Shown here piece after piece: positions 1-7,795 of a DNA stretch of 18,037 nucleotides. Source of the stretch: Ruminococcaceae bacterium UBA6855 (GTDB taxonomy: Bacteria > Bacillota > Clostridia > Oscillospirales > Acutalibacteraceae); assembly GCA_002451755.1 (NCBI GenBank), contig DKDF01000061.1:1-18037 (forward strand). The letters run 5' to 3'. Below the pieces are notes generated by a model. That model saw only the letters and a program-made list of their open reading frames with translations, was not told where the DNA came from and searched no databases. The position numbers were made by a program, and so were the translations under genes. Position 1 is the stretch's first letter, and each line of letters starts with the position of its first letter.

Positions 1-156
1 TTACGCGGCGCGGTGCGTCGGGTCGCCGCACCCTACAAGTGCACGCCAATAAAATTATGAAGATTTCGCGGGCGGATGATATCCGCCCATACTTGCTTTG
101 AGCGAGCTAACCCCTCAGTCTCGGCTTCGCCGAGCCAGCTCCCCTGCAGGGGAGCC
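1..156. repeat. Compound hairpin repeat, modules A+B+C (left-edge copy)
   Basis: Three adjoining modules recur elsewhere in the window. Module A (1-34) is a GC-rich hairpin with arms GGTGCG and CGCACC, followed by CTAC. Module B (about 47-92) is an AT-rich lead-in followed by the perfect inverted repeat GGGCGGAT / ATCCGCCC with loop GAT at 70-88. Module C (96-156) has a conserved lead-in with TTTGAGCGAG and CCTCAGTC, then hairpin CTCGGC-TTC-GCCGAG, then the palindrome CCCCTGCAGGGG. There is no coding potential. Module A begins at the window edge and is probably cut. Confidence 0.8.
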
Positions 157-212
157 AAGTCAAAATTATATATTGCGATAAAAATTTGCTCGCAAAATTA
201 GTAGCGACAAGC

Positions 213-316
213 TTTTGTGCCGCTTACGCGGCGCGGTGCGTCGGGGTCACCGCACCCTACAAGTGCACGCCAATAAAATTATGAAGATTTCGCGGGCGGA
301 TGATATCCGCCCATAC
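213..316. repeat. Compound hairpin repeat, modules A+B (second copy)
   Basis: Positions 224-316 repeat positions 1-92 almost exactly; I count one inserted G and one G-to-A change. The B hairpin lies at 294-312. The stretch 157-212 between the copies is AT-rich linker with no recognisable gene. Positions 317-406, between this copy and the end of the acetyltransferase gene, also show no gene, no clear terminator and no further repeat module. Confidence 0.8.
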
Positions 317-406
317 AGAAATGTGCTGATTTATAATATTGTTCAGTCGCCTATTGCCGATATTCACACCGACAGCCTATCTTATTAGTCGCACAATTGC
401 CGCTGC

Positions 407-901
407 TTATTTCAACTTTTTCTCGCGGCGAATGCCTTTATACGGTCCGTCGGTGCAGGTGCCGACAGGGACGAAGCCCAGGTTTTCGTAATATCTTGCG
501 AGCGGTTCGTTATCTTCGGACGAGTCGAGGCGGAGATATGCTTTGTTTATACTCAGGGCGTACTCCTCTGCGCGGCGCAGAAATTCCGCGCCCGCATCGC
601 CCGCGCCGACCTTTGAGACAAGATTATGGACATAGAGCGCGGGGGCGTCGTCGCTCCAACGGCTGTCGTTTTCAAGAAGCACGGCGGCACAGAGTATCGC
701 TCCATCTTTATCTTCAAGCGCAAAAGCCCGACCCTCACTGCATTTTTGTTCATAGTAGGGCAGCGGATAGACTTCGTCATAGCCCATGACATTCCACTGC
801 TCTATCCCTTTTTCGTCCATCCACTTTATCCGTTCGAGAACAAGACTAAACATCTGCGGGGCTTTTTCGGGCGGCAGTTTTATGAATTTGCGTTCTTTCA
901 T
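407..901 (-). CDS. GNAT-family N-acetyltransferase
   Basis: This 164-residue protein has the length and motif layout of a single-domain Gcn5-related acetyltransferase, which transfers an acetyl group from acetyl-CoA to an amine. The acetyl-CoA pyrophosphate-binding segment is at about residues 90-108, with a beta strand running into a loop holding VGAGDAG. Motif B at about 124-143 reads RLDSSEDNEPLARYYENLGF, the usual pattern of a strand, an Asn/Ser-rich turn and a YYExLGF helix. The N-terminal GIEQWN is shared with a clostridial subgroup, from memory. The substrate cannot be read from sequence. The ATG is preceded by GGTGA at a workable distance. The gene starts only about 10 nt after the T-run of the terminator that closes the ftsH operon, so it needs either readthrough or an unseen promoter. 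Confidence 0.85.
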   Translation of the reverse strand: MKERKFIKLPPEKAPQMFSLVLERIKWMDEKGIEQWNVMGYDEVYPLPYYEQKCSEGRAFALEDKDGAILCAAVLLENDSRWSDDAPALYVHNLVSKVGAGDAGAEFLRRAEEYALSINKAYLRLDSSEDNEPLARYYENLGFVPVGTCTDGPYKGIRREKKLK

Positions 902-910
902 CTTTTCACC

Positions 911-945
911 ATATAAAACACGCCCGGAAATAATTATCCGGGCGT
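911..945 (-). terminator. Rho-independent terminator after the LiaF-like gene
   Basis: A perfect 9-bp stem (ACGCCCGGA / TCCGGGCGT, 8-nt AT loop) lies at 920-945. On the minus strand it is followed by GTTTTATAT. It closes the long minus-strand operon. The plus-strand side is also T/A-rich (TTAAATTATTTAT), so it may work in both directions. It sits immediately before the acetyltransferase start. Confidence 0.8.
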
Positions 946-953
946 TAAATTAT

Positions 954-1670
954 TTATGCGTTTTTATGGACTCTCGTCATAACATCAGTGCCGCCGAGGA
1001 CATTGAAATGCTTGATATGGACGAGCGGCTGAGACAGGTCGTTGTTTGCGGGCATCTTGTTGTCGATGCCGCCGAGCAGGCTCGCGCCGTCCGAGCACTC
1101 AACTCTGACATTCTCGGGCAGATAGATATCGACTCCGCCGAGAATCGAGGTGACGCTTATGGTTATCTCGTCGTTTATCTGCGCTTCGCTCAGGTCAACT
1201 TCAAGACCGCCGAGAATCGCGAGGCAGTGAGCGCCGAGCAGGTTGCCGGTCGTGTTCTTATAAACGCCGCCCGAGCAGACCGCTGTATAGGTGGGCTTGC
1301 TCTCCTGCGAAATGGGTCCGCTGTTGTCATCGAGGTGCTTTTTGAGCTTCTTCGTTTTGACGGTGCTGAATATCAGCCAGAAGCCGACCGCGACAAGCGC
1401 AATAGCAATTGCGAAATGGTTCATGCGCTCTGCGGGAACCCACTGGGGGTTGCACTTGAGCAGCAGCCACACGCCGACCGCGACAGCCGCGACATTAAGC
1501 AGGTCAAGACCCGAGGCTATCATGCTGCCGATAGCGGGGACAATAATAAACACAGTCCACCAGCCGCTCAGCTCCCCTATCTCCCAGAAGCCGAACGCCG
1601 AGCCGAGGAATATGATTCCCGCGGCAACGACCGCTATTCCGAAAAATATCTTATTCAGATTCTTTCTCAT
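954..1670 (-). CDS. LiaF-like / DUF5668-type four-TM membrane protein
   Basis: This 238-residue protein has an N-terminal membrane domain with four predicted helices (about 8-26, 36-54, 57-73, 84-104), a basic linker (KTKKLKKH, 105-112), and a soluble C-terminal domain built from repeated LGG turns: ILGGLEVDL, ILGGVDIYLPENV, LLGGID and VLGGTDV. This is the plan of LiaF-type proteins, which in Bacilli inhibit the LiaRS envelope-stress two-component system. No LiaR or LiaS gene lies in this window, so the role here is inferred. The frame is open further upstream, but I chose the ATG at 1670 because GAGGAGG precedes it by 10 nt and because it removes a long overlap. It still overlaps the 3' end of ftsH by 20 nt, which suggests translational coupling. 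The operon terminator follows directly. Confidence 0.82.
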   Translation of the reverse strand: MRKNLNKIFFGIAVVAAGIIFLGSAFGFWEIGELSGWWTVFIIVPAIGSMIASGLDLLNVAAVAVGVWLLLKCNPQWVPAERMNHFAIAIALVAVGFWLIFSTVKTKKLKKHLDDNSGPISQESKPTYTAVCSGGVYKNTTGNLLGAHCLAILGGLEVDLSEAQINDEITISVTSILGGVDIYLPENVRVECSDGASLLGGIDNKMPANNDLSQPLVHIKHFNVLGGTDVMTRVHKNA

Positions 1671-3630
1671 TTCCGTCTGCCTCCTCATTGTTCTGAGCGT
1701 CGGACTGCTCCGGCACTTCAGCAGATTTGCTGTCATCACTCTGTGCACTGAGCGGATCAAGAGTGCCGCCGTGCATTATCGTCTCAAACTCCTCGCCGCT
1801 TATCTTCTCGCGCTCGATAAGCGCGCCTGCGACTGCGTGGAGCCTGTCGATATGCTCTTTGAGGATATCCTCGGTTCTACCGTAAGCCGTGGTGATGATG
1901 CGGTTGATTTCCTCATCGATCTCTGCGGCGGTCTCCTCGGAATAATTCTTCAGGTGAGAATAATCTCTGCCGAGGAACACTTCGTCGTTGCCCGAGCCGA
2001 AGGTTATCGGACCGAGCTTTTCGCTCATGCCGTACTTCGTGACCATCTTGCGCGCAATATCCGTAGCGCGTTCGATATCGTTCGACGCGCCGGTCGATAC
2101 ATCGCCGATTATCAGCGCTTCGGCAACTCTGCCGCCGAGCAGGCTGACAAGATTATCGAGCATCTCGTTCTTTGAATGATAGCTCTTATCCTCGGTCGGG
2201 AGATACATTGTGTATCCGCCCATCTGCCCTCTCGGGACGATAGAGACCTGGTGAACCGGGTCGTTATATTCGAGATAATAGGCGGAGACTGCGTGACCTG
2301 CCTCGTGATAGGCGGTCAGGCGCTTCTCCTTGTCGGTCATCTTATGGCTCTTCTTCTCGGTGCCCGCGACGACCTTTATCATCGCCTCTTCTATCTCGGT
2401 CATGGTGATGGCTTTTTTATCGCGGCGTGCGGCGAGAAGAGCCGCTTCGTTGAGCAGATTCTCGAGGTCTGCGCCGGTAAAGCCGATAGTTGTTTTTGCA
2501 ATAGTGGCAAGATCGACATCGGGGCCGAGGGGCTTGCCCTTGGCGTGGACTTTGAGGATAGCCTCGCGTCCTTTGAGGTCGGGATAGCCGACTGTTACCT
2601 GACGGTCAAATCTGCCGGGACGAAGAAGCGCGGGGTCGAGGATATCGGGGCGGTTGGTCGCCGCGATGATTATAACGCCCTCGTTTGCGCCGAAGCCGTC
2701 CATCTCGACGAGCAGCTGGTTCAAAGTCTGCTCGCGCTCGTCGTGTCCGCCGCCCATGCCTGCGCCTCTGTGGCGGCCGACGGCATCTATCTCATCGATA
2801 AAGATTATCGAGGGTGAATTTTTCTTTGCTTCATTGAAAAGGTCGCGCACACGGGAAGCGCCGACACCGACATACATCTCGACGAAATCCGAACCGGAAA
2901 TCGAGAAGAACGGCACGTTAGCTTCGCCCGCGACAGCCCTTGCGAGCAAGGTTTTACCTGTACCGGGAGGGCCGACGAGCAGAACGCCGCGCGGTATTCT
3001 CGCGCCGAGCTTGTTGAAATGCGAGGGGTCCTTGAGGAAATCGACTATCTCGCTGAGCTCCTCTTTTTCTTCATCGGCACCCGCGACATCGTCAAATGTC
3101 GTTTTGCGGCTCTCGTCCTTTGCACGCTTGACGCGCGCCTTGCCGAACGAAAGTGTGCGGTTATTCTCGTTGTTCATGGCGTTGTTCATCTTGCGGAACA
3201 TATAGAACAGAAGCACGCCGAGAATGACGAGCATGAGAAGCGTCGGGACGATATTGAGAAGCAGTGCGCCGGTCGAGCCGGTCTCATACTGCGCCTTTAT
3301 CGGGGCGTCCGGATGCGCTCTGTTATATGCGATAACGCCGTTGTGTATGTCCTCCTGGAACATACTGACATTCGGGACGGTGTAGGTATACACTTTGTTA
3401 TCGCCCTTGAGCTTGAACTCAAGCGCGCCGCTCGACATATTCAGATCGTATTCCGTGACCTTCTTGTCGTCGAAATACTGCACGACCTGATAATACTCAA
3501 GCTTTTCCTTCTTCTGCTGCCTTGCATAGAGGGAAACGCCGGAGATTATGAGGACGGGTATAAGAATATACGGTATCCATGCCAGCGCTTTTCTTGCGTT
3601 GCTGTTGGTATCTTTCCTGTTATTTTTCAA
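1651..3630 (-). CDS. ftsH: ATP-dependent zinc metalloprotease FtsH
   Basis: This 659-residue protein is full length for FtsH, the membrane-anchored AAA+ protease that degrades misfolded membrane proteins and some regulators. Two membrane helices (about 19-35 and 125-145) flank a small extracytoplasmic domain. The AAA module has Walker A GPPGTGKT (220-227), Walker B IIFIDEID (275-282), the second region of homology with AATNRPDILDPALLRPGRFD (323-342), and the FVEMYVGVGA pore segment. The zinc site is HEAGH (442-446) with the third ligand in NDIERAT (about 517-523). The C-terminal tail is acidic and probably disordered. The start is a TTG at 3630 with AGGAGT 10 nt upstream; no ATG lies nearby in frame. 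It follows hpt by 49 nt, a common Firmicute arrangement (tilS-hpt-ftsH). Confidence 0.98.
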   Translation of the reverse strand: MKNNRKDTNSNARKALAWIPYILIPVLIISGVSLYARQQKKEKLEYYQVVQYFDDKKVTEYDLNMSSGALEFKLKGDNKVYTYTVPNVSMFQEDIHNGVIAYNRAHPDAPIKAQYETGSTGALLLNIVPTLLMLVILGVLLFYMFRKMNNAMNNENNRTLSFGKARVKRAKDESRKTTFDDVAGADEEKEELSEIVDFLKDPSHFNKLGARIPRGVLLVGPPGTGKTLLARAVAGEANVPFFSISGSDFVEMYVGVGASRVRDLFNEAKKNSPSIIFIDEIDAVGRHRGAGMGGGHDEREQTLNQLLVEMDGFGANEGVIIIAATNRPDILDPALLRPGRFDRQVTVGYPDLKGREAILKVHAKGKPLGPDVDLATIAKTTIGFTGADLENLLNEAALLAARRDKKAITMTEIEEAMIKVVAGTEKKSHKMTDKEKRLTAYHEAGHAVSAYYLEYNDPVHQVSIVPRGQMGGYTMYLPTEDKSYHSKNEMLDNLVSLLGGRVAEALIIGDVSTGASNDIERATDIARKMVTKYGMSEKLGPITFGSGNDEVFLGRDYSHLKNYSEETAAEIDEEINRIITTAYGRTEDILKEHIDRLHAVAGALIEREKISGEEFETIMHGGTLDPLSAQSDDSKSAEVPEQSDAQNNEEADGNEKESE

Positions 3631-3679
3631 ACGTCAAATCACTCCTATGACTGCCGAAGTTTTCTTGGATGAGCCGCTC

Positions 3680-4222
3680 TTACTTCTCATAGACCGAACG
3701 GCTGAGCACGCCGAGGAAAGGCACATTGCGGTACTTCTCGGCATAGTCGAGACCGTAGCCGACAACGAACTCATCGGGCACTTCCGTTCCCGCATAGTCC
3801 GCCTTGAGATCCTTTATCATGCGGCGCTCAGGTTTATCGAGGAAGGTGCATATCTTTATGCTCGCGGGCTTGCGCGCTCTGAGCATCTCGGATATGTAAT
3901 GGAGGGTCTTGCCGGAATCGAGGATATCCTCGACCAGAAGAAGATCGTAGCCCTCGATGGGTCTGTCAAGGTCTTTGATTATCTTGACTTCGCCGGAGCT
4001 TTCGGTTCCCGAGCCGTAGCTCGAAACCGCCATGAAGTCTATCTCACAGGGGATCGTTATCGCTCTCATAAGATCCGCCATGAACACGACCGAGCCTTTA
4101 AGGACGCTTACCATGAGCAGCTTTTTGCCCTTGTAGTCCTCGCTTATCTGCCTGCCGAGGCGGGAGACTATCCCGTGTATCTGCTCCTCGCTGAGCAATA
4201 CTCTCTCTATATCCTCTATCAT
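3680..4222 (-). CDS. hpt: Hypoxanthine phosphoribosyltransferase
   Basis: This 180-residue enzyme of purine salvage converts hypoxanthine or guanine plus PRPP to IMP or GMP in the cytoplasm. The PRPP-binding signature VEDILDSGKT is at 97-106, the LKGS loop at 41-44, and the purine-binding C-terminal segment FVVGYGLDYAEKYRNVPFLG at about 152-171. The length is normal for the family. Its ATG overlaps the tilS stop by 4 nt (ATGA), so the two are probably translationally coupled. The tilS-hpt-ftsH order is conserved in Firmicutes, where TilS and Hpt have also been reported to act together on ftsH expression in Bacillus. That link is known from other species and not shown here. Confidence 0.97.
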   Translation of the reverse strand: MIEDIERVLLSEEQIHGIVSRLGRQISEDYKGKKLLMVSVLKGSVVFMADLMRAITIPCEIDFMAVSSYGSGTESSGEVKIIKDLDRPIEGYDLLLVEDILDSGKTLHYISEMLRARKPASIKICTFLDKPERRMIKDLKADYAGTEVPDEFVVGYGLDYAEKYRNVPFLGVLSRSVYEK

Positions 4223-5568
4223 TGTTTTTCCCTCCGTATTATGAGCACATTTTCGGTGTTTTTTCCGACGCGGCAGCGTCTGTCCGCGCCGAATCCCTCA
4301 ACCCACAGCACACCCGACTCGTCGCGCAGCACTGCGACATCGCAGCGGCTCTCCGGCGGGACATGTGCCTCATTGAAAAGTTTTTTCAGGCTTTTTGTGC
4401 ATCCGCGCTTTGCAAGGGTCAATTTATCGCCCGCGCGGCGGCTCCCGACTTGAACTTTTCCATTTATTTTATCACAATCGATGCAATAATCCAACATATC
4501 TTTGTGAATTTTTTGTGTATCAAAGAAAACTTTTTTGTTAACCCGACAAATTGAAACACGCCCGTTATGGCATACAGAGCCGTTTATGCACTCGGGTTCG
4601 ACATCTTCGGACCACTCTTCCCCCGGCTTTACGGGAGTTTTGAAGCGAATAACATCGCCGTCCGAGACGGCAAAAATATCGGGCGACAGCTGAATTTTTC
4701 CGCCGCCTTTGAGAATATTCTCAACAGCGTTTACAGTCCTGAAATCCGCCGACTTCGGGCATACATTTTTAATAGCGCCGAGCAGAGCGCGGCGACATAT
4801 AGCCGGATGAGTCGAAAGCAGGGCTTCGCACGAGAGCCCGCCGTCTTTTTGAGCGGACGCCAGAAGCGACTCCGTTTCGCATTCGAGAAAATCCTCATCA
4901 AGTGCTGCATTCTGAGCAAAATGTGAGGCGTTCTCCTCAAAAGCGGAGTTTATCTCCTTGAGCGCCGGGACTGCGATATGGCGAATTTTATTGCGGCTGT
5001 AATCGAGAGTCAGATTGGTGCTGTCCGTCACAAAATCAAGAGAATTTTCGCGGCAGAAGGCTTCTATATCCTCTCTCGTGCAGAATATCAGCGGTCTTAT
5101 AATATTCCCGCGAACAGGCGGTATGCCGCACAGACCTTTCAGCGACGAGCCGCGCGCGAGGTTGAAGAGCATCGTTTCGGCGTTGTCGCTCGCGGTATGG
5201 GCGGTTACGATCTTCGCGTTTTTGTCTATCGATTCAAAGAACTCATAGCGCACTCTTCGCCCGCACTCTTCGCAGCTTTCCCCGCTCTGTTTTGCAAGGG
5301 CTGCGACATCGGCGTGCAGGACTTCAAAGCGAAGAGAATTCTTTTCGCAGAAGGAGCGCACATATTCCTCATCTCGCCGCGCCTCCTCACCGCGCAGCCC
5401 GTGGTTGACATGGGCGACGGTCAGGGACAGCGAATACCGCTCGCTTATTTTCATAAGAAAGAGCAGCATTGCCATTGAATCGGCACCGCCCGAGACCGCG
5501 GCTATGACCGCAGCTCTCGGGCTGAGCATATTATATTTTTCCACGGCGCTGAGCGCTTTATCAAGCAT
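4219..5568 (-). CDS. tilS: tRNA(Ile)-lysidine synthase
   Basis: TilS attaches lysine to C34 of the CAU-anticodon tRNA-Ile using ATP, changing its decoding from AUG to AUA; the gene is essential in most bacteria. This 449-residue protein has the N-type PP-loop SGGADS (26-31), HVNHGLRG (53-60), the TAHTASDNAETMLFNLARG segment that follows, a linker helix domain, and the C-terminal TilS domain (about 370-446, with KLTLAKRGCTKSLKKLFNE). The frame extends upstream to 5751, but that extra N-terminus is an arginine-rich out-of-frame reading of dnaB. The ATG at 5568 gives the family N-terminus, has GGAG 10 nt upstream, and overlaps the dnaB stop by only 8 nt. The downstream hpt gene overlaps by 4 nt. 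Confidence 0.95.
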   Translation of the reverse strand: MLDKALSAVEKYNMLSPRAAVIAAVSGGADSMAMLLFLMKISERYSLSLTVAHVNHGLRGEEARRDEEYVRSFCEKNSLRFEVLHADVAALAKQSGESCEECGRRVRYEFFESIDKNAKIVTAHTASDNAETMLFNLARGSSLKGLCGIPPVRGNIIRPLIFCTREDIEAFCRENSLDFVTDSTNLTLDYSRNKIRHIAVPALKEINSAFEENASHFAQNAALDEDFLECETESLLASAQKDGGLSCEALLSTHPAICRRALLGAIKNVCPKSADFRTVNAVENILKGGGKIQLSPDIFAVSDGDVIRFKTPVKPGEEWSEDVEPECINGSVCHNGRVSICRVNKKVFFDTQKIHKDMLDYCIDCDKINGKVQVGSRRAGDKLTLAKRGCTKSLKKLFNEAHVPPESRCDVAVLRDESGVLWVEGFGADRRCRVGKNTENVLIIRREKQ

Positions 5569-6952
5569 TCTGAATCTTCTCCACGCCCATGAACAGAGTG
5601 TGATCCGCATCCCAGATGAAATCGACGGTCTTCGTCGGACCGTGTCTGTTCTTGGCAACAATGACCTCGACCTCGTTGGCAACGGGCGCGGTGGGCGCGG
5701 GCTCATCGTCGCCGTCCGGGTCGTCTTTTTCGTTCTTGTAATATTCCTCACGGTAGAGCATGAGGACTATATCCGCGTCCTGCTCGATAGAGCCCGATTC
5801 ACGCAGATCGGACAGCTGAGGACGGTGGGATTTTCCTCTGCCCTCGGTGCCTCTGGAGAGCTGGGCGCAGCAGATGACGGGGATATTCAGATCCTTCGCC
5901 ATGAGCTTGAGGCTTCGGGTTATCTCGGTAACCTCCTGCACGCGGCTTTCGACCTTTGTGCCGGAGCGGATGAGTCCGAGGTAATCTATAATAATGCAAT
6001 CGACATTCTTGAGTCTGCGTGCGCGCGCTTTCATCTCGGCAACGGTTATCGTGCTCGTATCGTCAAAATACAGCTCGCAGTCGTTGAGCGAAGCGGTGGC
6101 AAGTCCGAGACGGGTCCAGTCATCTGTATCGAGCTGGCCGGTTCTCATCTTCGTGCTGAGCACGCGCGCTTCGGTGGAAAGCACTCTCTGCGCGAGCTGC
6201 TCTTTCGTCATTTCGAGCGAGAAGAAAAGTATCTTTTTCTTCGCTTTAACGGCGACATTCCTCGCGAGGTTCAGAGCGAAGCTCGTTTTACCCATTGCAG
6301 GGCGCGCGCCGATAAGTATGAGGTCGGATTTGTTGAGTCCGGCGATAACGTCGTCAAGATCCCTGTAGCCGGTTGAGATGCCCTTGAACGCTTCCGCGCC
6401 CTCGGAGCTCAATTTTTGCAGGGTGTCATAGACCTGATTGACTATTATATCGCTGAGCTTCGACGGGCCTGTGCTCGTCTTGCCCTGACGGATATCGTAT
6501 ATCCTCTGCTCCGCCGCGTCGAGGAGCATATCCGCGCTGTCGGTCTGGGCGACGGCGTTGTCGATAGTCTCCTGCGAGACGGTGATGAGGGTGCGCATGA
6601 AATATTTTTCGCGCACTATCTTGGCATATGACTCGACATTTGAAGTGGTCGGCACGCTCTGAGCGAGCTGGAACAGATAGTTCTTGCCTGCCGCCTCGTC
6701 ATATGTTCCGTTATTTTTGAGCGTTTCGAGAATAATGAGCGGATCGATCTTGTTGCCGAGCGCATCGAGACTCACCATGACGGAGAAAATCTCTTTGTGC
6801 TGCGGGAGATAGAAATACTCCGGGCGAAGATAGATCAGCACCTGCGGCATACAGTTCGGATCCATCAGCACGCATCCGAGCACCGCCTGCTCCGCCTCAA
6901 GGCTGAAGGGCATCTGATACCCCTCGGGCAGGGTTAGGTTATTCACATCCAC
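5561..6952 (-). CDS. dnaB: Replicative DNA helicase DnaB
   Basis: This 463-residue protein is the hexameric fork helicase (the B. subtilis equivalent is named DnaC). The N-terminal primase-interaction domain begins with the typical PFSLEAEQAVLG (15-26). The RecA-like motor has Walker A GARPAMGKT (215-223), FFSLEM (243-248), Walker B IIIDYL (320-325), the QLSRGTEGR stretch (364-372), and SDLRESGSIEQDAD (381-394). The C-terminal AKNRHGPT is the usual arginine-finger region. An acidic and proline-rich insert (about 408-424, with DDPDGDDEPAP) lies between REEYY and NEVEVIVAK. The start is GTG at 6952 with GGAGG 11 nt upstream. It follows rplI by 28 nt and overlaps tilS by 8 nt. Confidence 0.97.
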   Translation of the reverse strand: MDVNNLTLPEGYQMPFSLEAEQAVLGCVLMDPNCMPQVLIYLRPEYFYLPQHKEIFSVMVSLDALGNKIDPLIILETLKNNGTYDEAAGKNYLFQLAQSVPTTSNVESYAKIVREKYFMRTLITVSQETIDNAVAQTDSADMLLDAAEQRIYDIRQGKTSTGPSKLSDIIVNQVYDTLQKLSSEGAEAFKGISTGYRDLDDVIAGLNKSDLILIGARPAMGKTSFALNLARNVAVKAKKKILFFSLEMTKEQLAQRVLSTEARVLSTKMRTGQLDTDDWTRLGLATASLNDCELYFDDTSTITVAEMKARARRLKNVDCIIIDYLGLIRSGTKVESRVQEVTEITRSLKLMAKDLNIPVICCAQLSRGTEGRGKSHRPQLSDLRESGSIEQDADIVLMLYREEYYKNEKDDPDGDDEPAPTAPVANEVEVIVAKNRHGPTKTVDFIWDADHTLFMGVEKIQNA

Positions 6953-6980
6953 TTTTGTTAGATCCTCCGGTTTTCAGCAA

Positions 6981-7424
6981 TTATTCCTCGCCCACGCTGA
7001 CATAGACGGTTGCGTTGACGCCGTTATATACCTTCACTTCGGCGCTGAATGTGCCGAAAGACTTGATATCCTCCATGGACACTTTTCTCTTGTCGACCGA
7101 GACGCCGAACTGGCGGCTTATCGACTCGGCGACTTCCTTTGCGGTGACGGAGCCGAAGATTTTCCCGCCCTGACCCGCTTTTGCAGTGAGCTTGACGGTC
7201 TTGCCGTTTATCTTCGCGGCAACTTCCTTGGCGTTCTTGAGCTCGGTTTCGAGCCTGTACTTCTCCGCGGACTCGCGGTTTTTCAGCTCGTTCATCGCCT
7301 GAGCGTTTGCTTCAACGGCGAGTTTTCTCGGGAAGAGGAAGTTTCTCGCGTAGCCGTCGGAAGCGTTGACGAGCTCGCCTTTCTTGCCGAGGCTTTTTAC
7401 ATCCTGAGTGAGAATAACTTTCAT
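6981..7424 (-). CDS. rplI: Large ribosomal subunit protein bL9
   Basis: This 147-residue protein is full length. The N-terminal rRNA-binding domain carries the family signature (MKVILTQDVKSLGKKGE, then DGYARNFLFPRKLAVEA). A long central helix rich in Lys and Glu (about 45-75) and a C-terminal domain (about 80-147, GGKIFGSVTAKEVAES) follow. bL9 binds 23S rRNA at the base of the L1 stalk. The ATG has AAGGA upstream at good spacing. In many Firmicutes gdpP lies directly upstream of rplI. Here about 500 nt of repeats separate them, so rplI may need its own promoter; I could not identify one with confidence. Confidence 0.98.
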   Translation of the reverse strand: MKVILTQDVKSLGKKGELVNASDGYARNFLFPRKLAVEANAQAMNELKNRESAEKYRLETELKNAKEVAAKINGKTVKLTAKAGQGGKIFGSVTAKEVAESISRQFGVSVDKRKVSMEDIKSFGTFSAEVKVYNGVNATVYVSVGEE

Positions 7425-7440
7425 TTATATCAATTCCTTT

Positions 7441-7470
7441 CGGGTTATTTACGGTCGGGTTATTTACGGG
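7441..7470. repeat. 15-nt tandem repeat in the rplI leader
   Basis: CGGGTTATTTACGGT (7441-7455) is followed immediately by CGGGTTATTTACGGG (7456-7470), with one mismatch. It lies 17 to 46 nt upstream of the rplI start codon, so it would fall in the 5' leader of any transcript entering from upstream. Confidence 0.75.
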
Positions 7471-7510
7471 GGTGATTATGCGGCATATTGCGATAGGGTT
7501 TGCAAAATTT

Positions 7511-7634
7511 TTGTGCAAACTTCGCGGGCGGATGATATCCGCCCCTACAGTATGCATTATTTATTACTTTGAGCGAAGTAAGGTCAATCCCTCAGTCACT
7601 TCGTGACAGCTTCATTTACACAAGAGAGCCGACA
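7511..7634. repeat. 124-nt compound repeat (modules B+C), copy 1
   Basis: It starts TTGTGCAAAC, contains the B hairpin (7526-7544), CCCTAC, the TTTGAGCGAAG lead-in, and the C hairpin GTCAC-TTC-GTGAC, and ends GAGCCGACA. It aligns without gaps to 7796-7919, with about a dozen mismatches by eye. Confidence 0.8.
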
Positions 7635-7731
7635 GGGGGGCAAATCCGCTGAAGCTTCGTATCGGCTTCCGCCGATATCGGACATCAACAAGGGCTGTCC
7701 CTACAGTCGGTTGGAGTTGGCTTGTGCGAAA

Positions 7732-7784
7732 ATTCTGTGCCGCTCAGGCGGCATCGGTGCGTCGAGGTCGCCGTACCCTACAAG
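7732..7784. repeat. Module A hairpin repeat
   Basis: Begins with TTCTGTGCCGCTC and contains GGTGCGTCGAGGTCGCCG, then TACCCTACAAG. It matches the A modules at 1-34, 224-260 and 16836-16880. The 3' arm has a T in place of the usual C (CCGTACCC), which weakens the stem. Confidence 0.65.
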
Positions 7785-7795
7785 CTATCAAAAAA

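Noticed and set aside
70..88. Module B hairpins as transcription terminators
   Set aside because: The stems are strong but are followed by CATAC or CCTAC, not a T-run, on either strand.
786..1751. A 321-codon plus-strand frame
   Set aside because: It lies antisense to the LiaF-like gene and the end of ftsH, has no ribosome binding site of note and no recognisable domain.
5569..5751. N-terminal extension of tilS
   Set aside because: It is arginine-rich, overlaps dnaB out of frame, and lies before the family's normal N-terminus; a good ribosome binding site supports 5568.
5405..6376. A 323-codon plus-strand frame
   Set aside because: Antisense to dnaB and the start of tilS; no domain.
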